64,000 nt of DNA from Scheffersomyces stipitis CBS 6054. Taxonomy: Eukaryota; Ascomycota; Pichiomycetes; Serinales; Debaryomycetaceae. The notes under the pieces were generated by a model. The model was not told where the DNA came from and ran no database searches. It saw only the letters and a program-made list of their open reading frames with translations. The translations under genes and the position numbers were made by a program. The stretch spans positions 558,001-622,000 of the forward strand of contig NC_009046.1 in the NCBI RefSeq assembly GCF_000209165.1, in the 5' to 3' direction. Numbering within the stretch: position 1 is the first letter of the stretch; each line of letters starts with the position of its first letter. Shown piece after piece: positions 48,627 to 58,985 of the stretch.

Positions 48627-48728
48627 ATCTCAACCAAACAAAATTTTTCAATATAGTACTGAACAATCGTTCCTAATATATATAAATACTTGAAACGTTG
48701 AAGTTCCAGTAAAAGTTGTCTGTCGCCG

Positions 48729-49292
48729 ATGTTGTCTTCGTCCAGAGGTCTCAGGGTCGTGAGTTCTAGAGCCGCCGGCTCGGTCAGAACTTTTGCCGTC
48801 TCGGCCGTTAGAACCAACAGTCCATTACCTTCGACTCCAGAAATGAAAAGCGAAAAGTCGTGGGTCAACAACGAAGAAAACACTATTACCAGAGACGTGG
48901 TTGGATTGGCCAGGTCCATACAAGAAAGCACACAACCTCCATTGGATATCAGCTCTCAGTTCACCAGAAGATTCACTTTTGGAGAAAATTACGATCCATT
49001 TGACTTCTCCAACAACAAGTTGGACATGGAAAAGAAACACAATTACGCTAGGAACAAGCAGATAGCCGATCCATTCGAAACAACTGGAATCAACCCAAGC
49101 ACTTTATACTTGATGCCCGAAATCTTGTCGAGATTTTTGACGTCTACCGGACAAATCTTACCTAGAAGCATAACAGGCTGTAGTGCCAAAAACCAGAAGT
49201 TGTTGTCCGATGCCATCAGAACCGCCAGATGCTGCGGATTGTTATCGGCTACTCACAAGCACTCAAGATATCTTCCATCCCGTAACTTATGA
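48729..49292 (+). CDS. RSM18: Mitochondrial small-subunit ribosomal protein bS18m
   Basis: 187 residues. An Arg/Ser-rich, acid-poor N-terminus (first 30 residues) is a mitochondrial presequence. The C-terminal 65 residues carry the bS18 signature: LMPEILSRFLTSTGQILPRSITG, then KNQKLLSDAIRTARCCGLL. It binds the platform of the mitochondrial small subunit. Length is somewhat above S. cerevisiae Rsm18 (138), in the linker region. Confidence 0.93.
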   Translation: MLSSSRGLRVVSSRAAGSVRTFAVSAVRTNSPLPSTPEMKSEKSWVNNEENTITRDVVGLARSIQESTQPPLDISSQFTRRFTFGENYDPFDFSNNKLDMEKKHNYARNKQIADPFETTGINPSTLYLMPEILSRFLTSTGQILPRSITGCSAKNQKLLSDAIRTARCCGLLSATHKHSRYLPSRNL

Positions 49293-49698
49293 AAGGCATG
49301 AACCACTGTACATAGAGAATAAACGATGCACTTAGAAGGGTTGTAATTGGAAGACCGAAAGGAAGTAGAGAAGCTCTTGTATCTTCTCGCCTTGGTAGAC
49401 AATGTAAGCTTTTCACACCAGTAGCAGTACATATGTGCTGGAATGCAAATTTGGTGTCCTTGGTGGATTCTTTCTGAGAGTATCTGATAAATTTCGCTAG
49501 GAACAACCAACGAGTGCAAGCTGCTGTTGAAACATAGATTGGATACAAAGAAGTCGACTTGGTACATCCAGACTATGGCAATAATGTTTAGAGATGACCT
49601 TTAATTGCACATTTGTTTTATAAATTAGCGCAGATTTTGTAAATACACATTCTTCTACTACAGCTCAGGAAATATCTATTTTACCAATAATTCATTAA

Positions 49699-50190
49699 TG
49701 TGTAGGCGAAAAGAAAAGCAAATTGAAGAGATCGAATACTCGAGGATAGATACGAACTTGCCAAACAGAGTTCTAGAAAACCTATCGAAACTGTCCAGCA
49801 ACTGATTTGGGAGCCAAGTCCAATCACAGACTATGTACAAGTATGAGAGCTTCAATAGTCGCTACAAGTTGGTGGATATGGCAAAGTTAACACCGGTCAT
49901 GGCCACGGCATTCGTATCGGCGGTGTCATTGAATTCGTAGATATTAATGATAACGAAAGAATCAAAGAAATATTCTTGCTGGAATCTAAGATTCTTGGCC
50001 AGATTGAGTAAACGTTCTAGTGACGTAATACTCAATGAACAGCACTTTCTTCTTTGATTGAAGAGAGATACATGAGGCAACTGCCAGACTTTGTGATACC
50101 CGTTAGGGTCACTGAGAGCGGATGGCCCGAATAGTGTGCCAGAAACTGGACTGCTCTATCAAATCAAGTTTTCCTAGTAAAGCTCCAATG
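49699..50190 (+). pseudogene. Possible decayed gene, unknown
   Basis: From the ATG at 49699 the frame encodes about 35 codons of charged, helix-like protein, a stop, then 45 more codons (TMYKYESFNSRYKLVD...). A neighbouring frame is open for about 50 codons at 49859-50012 (GIRIGGVIEFVDINDNERIKE) and, after some stops, again at about 50040-50190 (EERYMRQLPDFVIPVRV). Several broken, protein-like pieces in order suggest a dead gene, but none is recognisable and the evidence is weak. Confidence 0.28.
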
Positions 50191-50613
50191 CTGACTAGAC
50201 TAAAAAATAGAAGACTGGTTCAGGCTTAGCTACAACAATGGCTCCGACTTTCTACGCTAACCATGGCACAGATTCCGTGTTAGCTCGTGTTAGCAGACTC
50301 TCCTGATTATGGCTATCTCGCGTTTTCATGCTGAACAATGAACATTTCTAGAATGTGGGGTCCGCTCTAAGCGAACGGTGGACAGCTGGAGGCCCTACAG
50401 TGAGCCCTGGAAACAGCTGCACAGGCAAATATCTACAAAGACCCCCAGTCACGCCTGCTTCTTATCTTTCCAGCATCCCCACACTGCATGACCCCAGCCT
50501 CGCCGGATCCGTAAATATGCCAATCTCCCCAGCACTAATAGAAGAAAACAACAGGAGATTCTTCCAGGCTCAGTGGCTGCAACATCTTCCCACTCTTACA
50601 TAGTGGAACTGCA

Positions 50614-50619
50614 CACGTG
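50614..50619. promoter_or_regulatory. CACGTG site upstream of INH1
   Basis: About 190 bp before the INH1 start, with a CCAAT box 28 bp further on. Cbf1/Tye7-type palindrome. Confidence 0.45.
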
Positions 50620-50646
50620 ACCCACGGACCTGGGGTGGCACTATAA

Positions 50647-50651
50647 CCAAT
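50647..50651 (+). promoter_or_regulatory. CCAAT box of INH1
   Basis: ACCAATGAG about 157 bp upstream of the ATG. The HAP complex activates respiratory genes through CCAAT, which fits an F1-ATPase inhibitor. Confidence 0.55.
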
Positions 50652-50807
50652 GAGAAATGATCATGAGTGTTCTGTCTGCAGGACGGTTATGGTAATTGTT
50701 TTTCCCGACATAAAAGACGAAAAAACCCCAAATTCCATTCATCAAAACCTGTTGTTTCTCCAATTACTCGTCAATTGCCATTTGTAGTAACATCCCCCAC
50801 GATCACC

Positions 50808-51068
50808 ATGTTGTCCTTAGCTTCCAAGCGCGCCTTGCCATCCACCTTGAGAACCTCCGTCAGAGCCTTTTCTGTTTCCAGAGTTGCCATGACTGAAGGT
50901 GCCATCAACCAGGCCAACGACGCCTTCTCTGAAAAGGAAAGAGCCCAAGAAAACATATACATCAAGAAACACGAAGCCGAACAATTGAAGGCTTTGAAGG
51001 AAAAGTTGGAAAAGCAAAAGGAAACCATTGAGAAGTTGGAGAAGGAAATCGGAGATATCAAGAAGTAA
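50808..51068 (+). CDS. INH1: Mitochondrial F1F0-ATPase inhibitor (IF1)
   Basis: 86 residues from the ATG at 50808, which opens a presequence (MLSLASKRALPSTLRTSVRAFSVSR). A 47-codon upstream extension is in frame but unlikely. The mature part has the inhibitory helix (AFSEKERAQENIYIKKHEAEQLK) and a long coiled coil (LKEKLEKQKETIEKLEKEIGDIKK). It resembles Inh1/Stf1. IF1 blocks ATP hydrolysis when the membrane potential collapses. Confidence 0.92.
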   Translation: MLSLASKRALPSTLRTSVRAFSVSRVAMTEGAINQANDAFSEKERAQENIYIKKHEAEQLKALKEKLEKQKETIEKLEKEIGDIKK

Positions 51069-52124
51069 GTCGTTAGACATCGGTAGCAGCGATGGCGTAT
51101 AGAAGAAGTCCGCTTGAAATTGGTTGATTTATCGCAGATTTGATTTTCAATTATATTGAAGAATTGGTTTTATTGAGGAATTGATGTTTTAAGTGAGTCC
51201 TGATCCGTCGATACGTTTGTTGTGCTAGGTACTTTACAATATATTCAGTCCATTGATGGTTTACGTATTTGCATTTTTTTATGAAATGGGTTTTGTTTTT
51301 TGTGAGATAACAGAGAAAACAAGCTATTTGTGAATTCTTAGAAGAGACATCCATATATGGGTGCTGAGACGAACAAAATAAGTTATTAGAAACTGTAGGT
51401 ATGAATATACACCAGTTTTGAAGAAGTGTAGCACTAGCCGTGTCTAGTTAATTTGGTTTAGGTAGCAGGAGCGGCTGATTTGCTAGTAGGCTGTAGACTG
51501 GTACGCTATCTGAAGATCTATAGAGACGTTTTTGTCTGACATAGAGTGATTTTCACAGCCATTCTCTTAAAATTCGGCTTTTCACTTTTAGCTACGAACC
51601 GTAAACAGAATCCCGTTCAGTTCTTACTAATTCCAAGGAGATCAGGTTCTCCTGCTTGTCATACTACGACTTCTGGATATCACCACAGATCCTTGATGGG
51701 CTGATAGTGGGAATGTTCCGGGCTGCTTCGGAACTACGGGATCTCAGTGAAAAATTCCATGAAATGGCAATTGGTGGCTACCAAAAGACGGCCAGTCAAT
51801 AGCCGGAGACAGGGTTTTTTATGGTTAGACTTTTAGTCCAAACTAGTCTGACTGTTCCCAGCTTGTCTTTATGTATCTTTTCCGTTTTGCACTGTTTCCG
51901 TCTTATTTCAGCTGTCCGTTTGTGCCAATTCCTCAGTCGTTACCCAAAACAGTAATGTTATGAAATGCTTCTCGTGCATACGACTGGAAAAAATACGGAT
52001 AATTTTTTTTTAGCAACTACAGAACACCAAGTGACATTTCTTCCATAAATAGCCTCGTTTTGCCAACAAAGTCTCTCTTTCTTCTTGTTGTTTGCTTCGT
52101 CGCTCGACTTCTCTGTAGTGGTAC
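51069..52124. other. INH1-downstream spacer
   Basis: 1.06 kb. T-runs occur at 51277-51305 and near 52001-52010. No gene, RNA or repeat is recognised. It should hold the promoter of the next gene. Confidence 0.45.
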
Positions 52125-54215
52125 ATGCATCTATTCAGCGGAAACAGACACAAACAGCTTTCGCCGGGTTCGCAGACTCCAGAGACGGCAGTCTCGGGCT
52201 CTCCTTCAGTTACTAATCCAAACTCAACTATGGGCAGAGGAAGTCCTTCTTCAGTACACCAGCCGGCTTTCACGCCAGTGACTCGGGTTTATAGCAGCTC
52301 GAGAATCACTGTGCCCAGCACGGCCAATCAGAGTTCGTCAGGGTCTAGCACTCCTCCTTCAATCAGAATCTCGGATGAACTGGCATCACCAGTAGCACGC
52401 ATTGAAAGTCCACCAAGGAAACCACAGAAGAGTGTTAAGAGCAAGAAAGTTTCATCCTCTTCATCTCCGTCTCCCTCTTCACCTTCAAAAACTCCAAAGC
52501 GCAAAAATCAAAAAGCACGAACTTCTTCTTCGTCATCCCCTACAAAGAACAAGAAGGCGCCATCGCAGCCGGTTCAGACTGCGGAAACCCAAGAGGAATC
52601 GTCTTCTTCACCAGCCAGACGTAGACGACCTCCTCCACTTCCGCCCATAGATCCGGTCGAAGCCCTGCACTCGGTGTTAAACGATAACATAGCCGAACGT
52701 TGCCGCAATTCAATCGATGAGCAACTCGAAAGAAGCACAATCTTAGCAGCAGATATCAGTCGTAACCGTAGAAAGTCGAGAATCATCCGTCTGGAACAGG
52801 ATGAAACTCCATCGTCTAGTCGGGTCACACCAGAAGTTGAAACAGTTCCGGTTCATGAAGTGTTATCCCCTATACCAAATGCTAGCATTCCTGTAGAAAG
52901 TGTTGCAGGACCAGCCAGAATGGAACAGCTTCTCCCATCTCCAGTCGACAGTTCTGTAACTTCTGAGTATAGAACTCTAGACCCTGCTGTTTTTCCTTCT
53001 TTGTCGACAACTCCTGTAGATTTACCTCCTACTGTTACTGAGTCATCTACTCCGGAAGTACAGGTGACTGAGATAACGGCTCCGATGTACATCCATGCTG
53101 AAACAGCAACAACTACCACGACTGAACTGTTGGAAAACTTGCCATCTACGCAAGAGTCGAGCTCTAGAACCGACGGCGATCGTAGAACAAGAAGAAATGA
53201 CAGTGATCAAAATAGACGAGAAAGAAGAGTCAGGACAGATAGAAGTCGTCAGACTAGTACTACAGCTAATATGCCAGTAACTACTAGTCAACGAACTGGC
53301 TCTAATCAAAGGGCTTCCAATCAAAGAACTCGTGAAAGAAGACTTAGGAGAAGAAGAAGAAGAACCTCTAGTGATGTGGAAAGCATCCCTTCATTACCTC
53401 CTCCTCAGGATGAGTACACAGATATACATCCATATTTACATGAAGACTCACCTCCATATCGTGAAAAGCTTCACAAGTATGTCGACTTGATCTCATTCGA
53501 TCCCAGATATACAATTCCTGTGTTGCGTTTCAACAAGGCATTGATCAACAACGACAAGAAGCTTCAAAAGTGTATTAAGAAATTGAGCCAATTCAACCTC
53601 TTACCTCTGGAGATAAATCTTTGGGATGTTGACCAAGTAGATGACCGAGAATTCTATGCGGTTCTCCCGTCGTTGTTGCCCGAACTTGACGGTAATGGTG
53701 GTCCCCATGTACTTGGCCAGGTTCTTGAAATGGAGAGAAGGGAACAGGAAAATACCGAGCTCCAGATTGCGATGGAATTATCGTTGCATGCGGAAAATCA
53801 GGTTGTACCTCAAGCCATCCCAGCAAGCGAAGAAGATAGTGGAGACGAATCTACTTACTTCTACGATGCGTTTGAAACACAGGCTTCATTCTCCAGGTCC
53901 TCAGATTTATTCCGTGGTTTCCGTTATCAGGAAGCTACTAATTACGACGCTGCATCAGTCAGCGATACCAACAGTTTCAACGATGCACTCAGCAGTAACC
54001 TCAGCAACAGCAATATCAACTTAGTTAATGACCCCAATCAAGTCAATCTCAGCAACAGTCGAGATCAAATGGTCTCGCCTGCTGGAAGTAATAATCCCAT
54101 TGACGCAGGCCGGCTCAATATCCGCTTGAACAGCCCCTTGTATCACGTATTCCGGTATAATGAACCTGGTATTTCGTCTTCCTCTAGTCATCATGGTCGT
54201 TTAGTGGACGTCTAG
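52125..54215 (+). CDS. Large disordered protein with a UIM-like helix
   Basis: 696 residues, Ser/Pro/Thr- and Arg-rich over the first 430, with several basic runs (RRRRPPPLPP; RRLRRRRRRT). A conserved-looking folded stretch follows at about 440-560 (PYREKLHKYVDLISFDPRYTIPVLRFNKALI...; LPLEINLWDVDQVDD). Near its end the helix ENTELQIAMELSLHAEN fits the ubiquitin-interacting motif (acidic run, then A-x3-S). The C-terminus is again low complexity (Asn/Ser). I do not recognise a homologue. A role tied to ubiquitin binding is only a suggestion from the motif. Confidence 0.8.
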   Translation: MHLFSGNRHKQLSPGSQTPETAVSGSPSVTNPNSTMGRGSPSSVHQPAFTPVTRVYSSSRITVPSTANQSSSGSSTPPSIRISDELASPVARIESPPRKPQKSVKSKKVSSSSSPSPSSPSKTPKRKNQKARTSSSSSPTKNKKAPSQPVQTAETQEESSSSPARRRRPPPLPPIDPVEALHSVLNDNIAERCRNSIDEQLERSTILAADISRNRRKSRIIRLEQDETPSSSRVTPEVETVPVHEVLSPIPNASIPVESVAGPARMEQLLPSPVDSSVTSEYRTLDPAVFPSLSTTPVDLPPTVTESSTPEVQVTEITAPMYIHAETATTTTTELLENLPSTQESSSRTDGDRRTRRNDSDQNRRERRVRTDRSRQTSTTANMPVTTSQRTGSNQRASNQRTRERRLRRRRRRTSSDVESIPSLPPPQDEYTDIHPYLHEDSPPYREKLHKYVDLISFDPRYTIPVLRFNKALINNDKKLQKCIKKLSQFNLLPLEINLWDVDQVDDREFYAVLPSLLPELDGNGGPHVLGQVLEMERREQENTELQIAMELSLHAENQVVPQAIPASEEDSGDESTYFYDAFETQASFSRSSDLFRGFRYQEATNYDAASVSDTNSFNDALSSNLSNSNINLVNDPNQVNLSNSRDQMVSPAGSNNPIDAGRLNIRLNSPLYHVFRYNEPGISSSSSHHGRLVDV

Positions 54216-55082
54216 CATAGCATAATTTGTATAATTCGAACGTTTGTTCCGTCTAATATTGTATAAAATGTAGAGTAGAGACTTGGCTAGATATAATTGG
54301 TTAAGTTAAGGCAAGCTTCTGAGTTTTTAATGGTCTTCTTGTCATTTTCAGCTTCTTTTGGCAAACTGCTACTGGTGGGAAAGTCCTGGGTCCTGGGCTA
54401 GTGGTCTTGTGACTGTTACATTCGCACTGGATAAATGTGATAAGAAATTTCGCAGCTATTTCAACTCATTATCCATAGAAGCTACTCTCTACTTTCTGGT
54501 TACTTGTAAAATGTGTTTTCTTGTTGGATATCTATATGATCCTAATAAATACAAATACTCTTCTTTGATTTTCTTCGAGCCTCGGTACGTATCGTGGCCA
54601 AAAATAGATTAGCCCCTATTGAGATCGGCTATGTTAACGTTGATGAATCTAACTGATATTCGGCTATAGAAAAGGATTTCCATTCCTTTCAAAAGTTTTC
54701 TTCGTAGAATACTCGGCCCCAGTAATAGCCAGATAAATCTTGTATTTCCGAAAACTCCGAGAAACTTCTTCCTTCCAAACAGTTACACCAAGTTTTTAAG
54801 CCGGTGATAATTTCCTTTTGATAGTAAGCGGCCGAAAAAAAAGTATACTGAATTTTTGACAGATCGAAGTATTTACAAATAAATTTATTTATTTGCTTAC
54901 GTATCGTTTCTTCTTCAGTGGGAACACCGAATTGTCATACTTCCTACTTCCGGTTTGCATACTTGTAGCTGTGTACCCTCCATTGACCTACAGTCGTATC
55001 TCGATGAGAAGTGCTGATATAATCACAATCTTCAATTTCATATAGACTTTTCAAGATCTAGTTCAAAGCGGTTTCAGCCATT
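54216..55082. other. ANY1 upstream region
   Basis: 867 bp without a supported gene. Plus frame 54358-54612 has no ATG start and is not called. AAATAAATTTATTTATTTG at about 54878-54896 is the only notable AT-rich palindrome-like stretch. Confidence 0.45.
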
Positions 55083-56111
55083 ATGTCGTCGCTTCTTCCT
55101 GATGAGTACTTGCCGTACTTGAACTTGCTTCCTGACATCCACAAGGTGGCCAATTTGTTCATGACATTCACGCCGGTATTTTCATATGGAACGACATGTT
55201 GGGGCATATATAGAAAACAGACTTCCATGGGTTTTTCCATCGATATCTGTGCCACCATGCTTATGGCGTCCATTCTAAGAATCAACTACTACGTGATCTC
55301 GCCCTACGAAGTCACCTTGCTTCGTCAGTCTATCATGATGGTGTTGAGCCAGTGCGTTTTGCTCAAGGTGCTGTTGGCCTATCGGCCAGCTAACTACGAT
55401 CCAGACTTTCTTACTCCAATGCCTGTCTTTAGAAACGAACTCAATGCCTTTATGCCCCGCAGAATGTCTGCCAGTTTCCCTGCGGAACATGAGAGCTACT
55501 ACGTGGACAACTCGTTGACCAAATCAGCCCAACTTATCATCAACGATATCGTCAAATGGAGTAAATGTTACGTAATCACCATCTTCAACCAGTCGCTCAA
55601 GTTCTTTGACGTCTACTATCAGCGTCCACTCAGATTTTGGCAATGGAAGGAAGAACAGTACTACTGGCGGTTTTTAGCACAGTTCGTAGTCGTATTTGCT
55701 GTGCTAACAGCTGTCTTCCATAACAGCACGCCCTATGGTCAGTTTGTAGGCATTCTGGGCTTGTTCATAGAATCGCTACTCCCACTCCCCCAGATCCTAC
55801 TCCTCAACCGTTTGCAGTCTGTGAAGAACTTCAAGATCATCTTGCTCTTGAGTTGGTTAGGTGGTGATTGTATCAAATTGAGCTACTTGTTCTTTGGAGC
55901 TGAAAACGTGTCGATAATTTTTATATTCGCCGGTCTATTCCAAATGAGCTTAGATATCTACATCGCCTTTCAATACGTACACTACAAATACCATGGTACT
56001 GACAGTGATATTCTGGAAGTCGTGTCTTCTGGTTCAAGAGACCTTAACTATTTAGTGGAAGAGTTGGTCAAGCACGACGTCGAATCCATACCAATGGCTC
56101 AAATGGTATAG
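55083..56111 (+). CDS. ANY1: PQ-loop membrane protein ANY1/CFS1
   Basis: 342 residues with about seven membrane spans. PQ-loop-type repeats are seen as FSYGTTCWGIYRKQTSMGFSIDIC and LLPLPQILLLNRLQSVKNFKI, where the PQ dipeptide is at the usual place. S. cerevisiae Any1 (YMR010W) is a Golgi/endosome PQ-loop protein that counteracts phospholipid flippases and is proposed to be a scramblase. The C-terminus is hydrophilic with an acidic motif. Length is shorter than S. cerevisiae (405). Confidence 0.82.
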   Translation: MSSLLPDEYLPYLNLLPDIHKVANLFMTFTPVFSYGTTCWGIYRKQTSMGFSIDICATMLMASILRINYYVISPYEVTLLRQSIMMVLSQCVLLKVLLAYRPANYDPDFLTPMPVFRNELNAFMPRRMSASFPAEHESYYVDNSLTKSAQLIINDIVKWSKCYVITIFNQSLKFFDVYYQRPLRFWQWKEEQYYWRFLAQFVVVFAVLTAVFHNSTPYGQFVGILGLFIESLLPLPQILLLNRLQSVKNFKIILLLSWLGGDCIKLSYLFFGAENVSIIFIFAGLFQMSLDIYIAFQYVHYKYHGTDSDILEVVSSGSRDLNYLVEELVKHDVESIPMAQMV

Positions 56112-56408
56112 ATATATAGCATAATAGAACCAGAATATATCGCAATCCCTATAGGATACATTGTAGCTTACAGTTGAACAGTTTATTTAACTTGACAGGA
56201 GTTTTGTTTCTCCATTGAAACTACAGCGATTTGTACTTGCTGCACTTTGTTTACTGTTTATTTTACTGTTTCACTAGTTAACTCCATACTCTTGCTCTGC
56301 TAATTAACCTACACTTTTGCTATCATTAAGATTATATTATGCTATATATAAGATGTAGAAGACTATGTACAAGAACTCCAAAAAACCAAATAAACCAAAC
56401 CAAAATCA
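56112..56408. other. Tail-to-tail spacer ANY1/RPN4
   Basis: AT-rich 3' flanks of the two genes; nothing else seen. Confidence 0.45.
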
Positions 56409-58001
56409 TTATACGCTCACATACTCTACATTCTCTTTAGCGGCATTGATGATGTCAATCGCCTCTTTACCTACCAATCCATGTTTCACTTTGATGTGTC
56501 TGGATAAAGCATCGCCTCTGGAGAATGTCTTCAGTTTTCCGTTACCTGGACCCCCGTTGGCTCTACCTTCACAAATGACACACCTAAAGATCTTCTTCTT
56601 CGAAGCATGGATCGTCTCTTGATGTCTAATCAAATCGTAAGGTCTGGAGAATTGCTTGTTGCAAGGGACTCCCGTCAATGGATTGATCAAGTCGCACTGG
56701 TGGTTGGGGTTATTGGCGGATATTTCGGCTGCCGACTTATGGGCAAACGACTTCGTCGAATGTCTTCTGTCGTCAAATTCTTCGTCTTCAAGTTCAAGTT
56801 CGTCAATGTCATCCTCGTGGTCAATTTCATGCGAAGAGATTTCGTGAGATTGTGCGATCTTGTCCTGCTTAACGTCAATGTAGCCACCGTTCATCACGTC
56901 ATTCTTGTTCAATCTGATGGTTTCGGCTGGATCTACATCGGTTATATTATTACTGTTATTGGTGCTGCTTGTGTTCTTCAAGTAGTCGTCCATGTCCATC
57001 AAGTTGACGTTGATGTTAATGTTGTCTTCAGGGTATTCGTTGCTGTTCATCACAAGGTCGTCCAAGTCGTCGTCAAAATGAAAGTAGTTGTCGTCATCTT
57101 CCTCGTCATCTGACAAATCGGCTTCGATCTCTTCGTCAAAGTCATCCACAAGCAAATAGTCGTTTTCGTAGCCTGGAATAATCCCGTTGGCTGCAAGGTT
57201 GGCTACTGTGCCAGTGGTGCCGTTGTTTGAGTTGTCAAGGTCGTACTGCTGACTGTTGGGCACAAACAAGTAATCGTCGTTGAAGAACGACTTGTTGTTG
57301 ATGAGGTGCGAGGGCTGGATGTCGGGGTTAAACAATAAGTAGTCGTCTTCCTTCTTGGTAGAAGAGCGAAGCGATGAGTCATCGTCTAAGGTTGTGATAT
57401 GTCTTCTTCTGGTGGGACGAGCGGGGAAAGCCTGTGGAAGAGGAGGAGGGGCTTGTTTCTGTAACTGCTGGGGCCTCACGAACGAGAAGGGGTTGATTTG
57501 GTTGTTGGTGAGAAGCGATGAGTCTGGATTGCCGTAGTCGGTAAAGGGGCTGACAAATAGACTGGGGGTGTTGAACGCTTCGTCAACGTCCATGGCGTCG
57601 AAGTTAGCAGGGTTTGTATTCACGTTACTGCCGTGATTGCTGTTGGCATTTGCGGTGCTTACGTTTGTCGACGAGTTGATGGAAGATGTGGCGTTGAGAT
57701 TGTTCGAGTACACGTACTGGTCCAAGAAACTATCAGTGGTGGACGCATTCAACGACGAGCTGGAGCCGTTGACGGCGTTATGTATGAACAAGGTGTTGTG
57801 GGCCAAAGCCGGCGACGAGTTGATCGATTTGAAACCCGAAAAGAGCTGTGACTGGTTCTGGTTCTGCTGCGTCTGCGTCTGGGGCTGGGTGGCGTTGCGC
57901 GAGCTGAACTGGATGGGGGAGTTGGGGATGTGGTAGAGTTCCTCGTCCATGATGTCTGTGATGGATCTCTTCAAGGGAGGAAACACGGCGATGGAAGTCA
58001 T
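56409..58001 (-). CDS. RPN4: Proteasome-gene transcription factor RPN4
   Basis: 530 residues. A low-complexity Asn/Ser/Gln-rich N-terminus and acidic segments (about 285-335, LLVDDFDEEIEADLSDDEEDDDN; another near 400) are typical activation and degron regions. Near the C-terminus (roughly 436-520) lie two C2H2 fingers: CDLINPLTGVPCNKQFSRPYDLIRHQETIH and CVICEGRANGG...FSRGDALSRHIKVKH. The FSRPYDLIRH and SRGDALSRH sequences are the Rpn4 hallmark. Rpn4 activates proteasome genes and is itself degraded by the proteasome. Confidence 0.95.
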   Translation of the reverse strand: MTSIAVFPPLKRSITDIMDEELYHIPNSPIQFSSRNATQPQTQTQQNQNQSQLFSGFKSINSSPALAHNTLFIHNAVNGSSSSLNASTTDSFLDQYVYSNNLNATSSINSSTNVSTANANSNHGSNVNTNPANFDAMDVDEAFNTPSLFVSPFTDYGNPDSSLLTNNQINPFSFVRPQQLQKQAPPPLPQAFPARPTRRRHITTLDDDSSLRSSTKKEDDYLLFNPDIQPSHLINNKSFFNDDYLFVPNSQQYDLDNSNNGTTGTVANLAANGIIPGYENDYLLVDDFDEEIEADLSDDEEDDDNYFHFDDDLDDLVMNSNEYPEDNININVNLMDMDDYLKNTSSTNNSNNITDVDPAETIRLNKNDVMNGGYIDVKQDKIAQSHEISSHEIDHEDDIDELELEDEEFDDRRHSTKSFAHKSAAEISANNPNHQCDLINPLTGVPCNKQFSRPYDLIRHQETIHASKKKIFRCVICEGRANGGPGNGKLKTFSRGDALSRHIKVKHGLVGKEAIDIINAAKENVEYVSV

Positions 58002-58634
58002 GGCGAAAGTGACGGAAGGAAAAGTGGTAAAAAAACAAAAGTGCTGTACAGCAGACGAAAAGGTGATTACAGATTGTATTTATATAAATAAATAATGTAC
58101 GGGATCTGTAGGCAGAAGCAGCTTATTAATAATTATAGTAGCACCGATAAATAATACTGTGACGAAGTGAGTGTGACAGCCAGACGACATTTGAGGGGTC
58201 GTGTGGTTGCAGGAGAGGCTAAGTGCGAATCTGGTAAAAACGCTACAAAGTTGTAGCCAAAGAGAGTTGTATGTGTTTTGTGGTATGTGTTAAGTGGTGT
58301 TTGTCTTCTATGGTATGGTGTGTTTACAGGGGCCCGTATCATACGATAATGGTGTGTTAGAAGTGGTGGAGCTTTTGTTTTAAGCTATATATTTTTTATA
58401 AGCCGTGTGGATATTATCTCTGGTCTACGTTTCACATCATGTACTATGTACCTTAAGTTCTGTTCTCTGTGACAATTATTTGCAATAGGCTACGTGGATT
58501 ATTGCGTTTCAGTGGATGTCGTATGTCGCACCACAGTCCTTCTCGGATCCGGCAGTTGCAGATATGATCCGCAGTGGAATTCATGCGGACATAAATCGCA
58601 GCAACTCCCGTTTGGGCAATGCCGGACGATGAGT

Positions 58635-58649
58635 GGAATCTTCTCGAAT
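58635..58649. promoter_or_regulatory. Heat-shock element (three perfect units)
   Basis: GGAATCTTCTCGAAT: GAA, TTC, GAA with two-base spacers, the consensus nGAAnnTTCnnGAAn, about 635 bp upstream of RPN4. S. cerevisiae RPN4 is a known Hsf1 target, so control by Hsf1 is plausible. Confidence 0.7.
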
Positions 58650-58666
58650 GTCGCACCGAGCCCTGT

Positions 58667-58672
58667 CACGTG
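58667..58672. promoter_or_regulatory. CACGTG site in the RPN4 promoter
   Basis: GTCACGTGCC 18 bp from the heat-shock element. Confidence 0.4.
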
Positions 58673-58978
58673 CCGATAACTGGTTGCTGTCCTTTACCAC
58701 AATGGAGAGGAGGATGGACAGGGCAACTACTTCGTGTGGTGTGGTGTGTGCAACAGAGCATCCAGCTGTAGGCTGCTATGGGGGCCAGGTACGGAGCTTC
58801 TACGGCCCCTCCACAATGTCTCTCCATTTCGCAGTCATTTTTTTGCGGTTCCGTGTCGCACATATTCAGTTTAGTGTCTGTCATGTTTCGGGGCACTGGA
58901 GCGTTGTATAGCCCAATCGGGCAACATGGTTGATTTCTTTTCTGGCTGCAACTCCTATTTACGATAGCCCAACAATTA

Positions 58979-58985
58979 TTAGTCA
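58979..58985. promoter_or_regulatory. Yap-type site in the far RPN4 promoter
   Basis: TTAGTCA (complement TGACTAA), a Yap/AP-1 recognition word. RPN4 is a Yap1 target in S. cerevisiae. At about 980 bp upstream the role is uncertain. Confidence 0.35.

Larger units (their letters stand above)
47462..48728. other. Divergent SIT4/RSM18 spacer with possible decayed gene
   Basis: 1.27 kb. It contains a frame starting with a signal-peptide-like sequence at 47933 and later long open blocks in the same frame (see the separate entry). A TCACGTGA site lies at 48620-48627, about 100 bp before RSM18. Confidence 0.5.
49293..50807. other. RSM18-INH1 spacer
   Basis: 1.5 kb. A possible decayed reading frame is at about 49699-50190. 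Closer to INH1 are CACGTG (50614-50619) and CCAAT (50647-50651). No RNA gene recognised. Confidence 0.5.
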
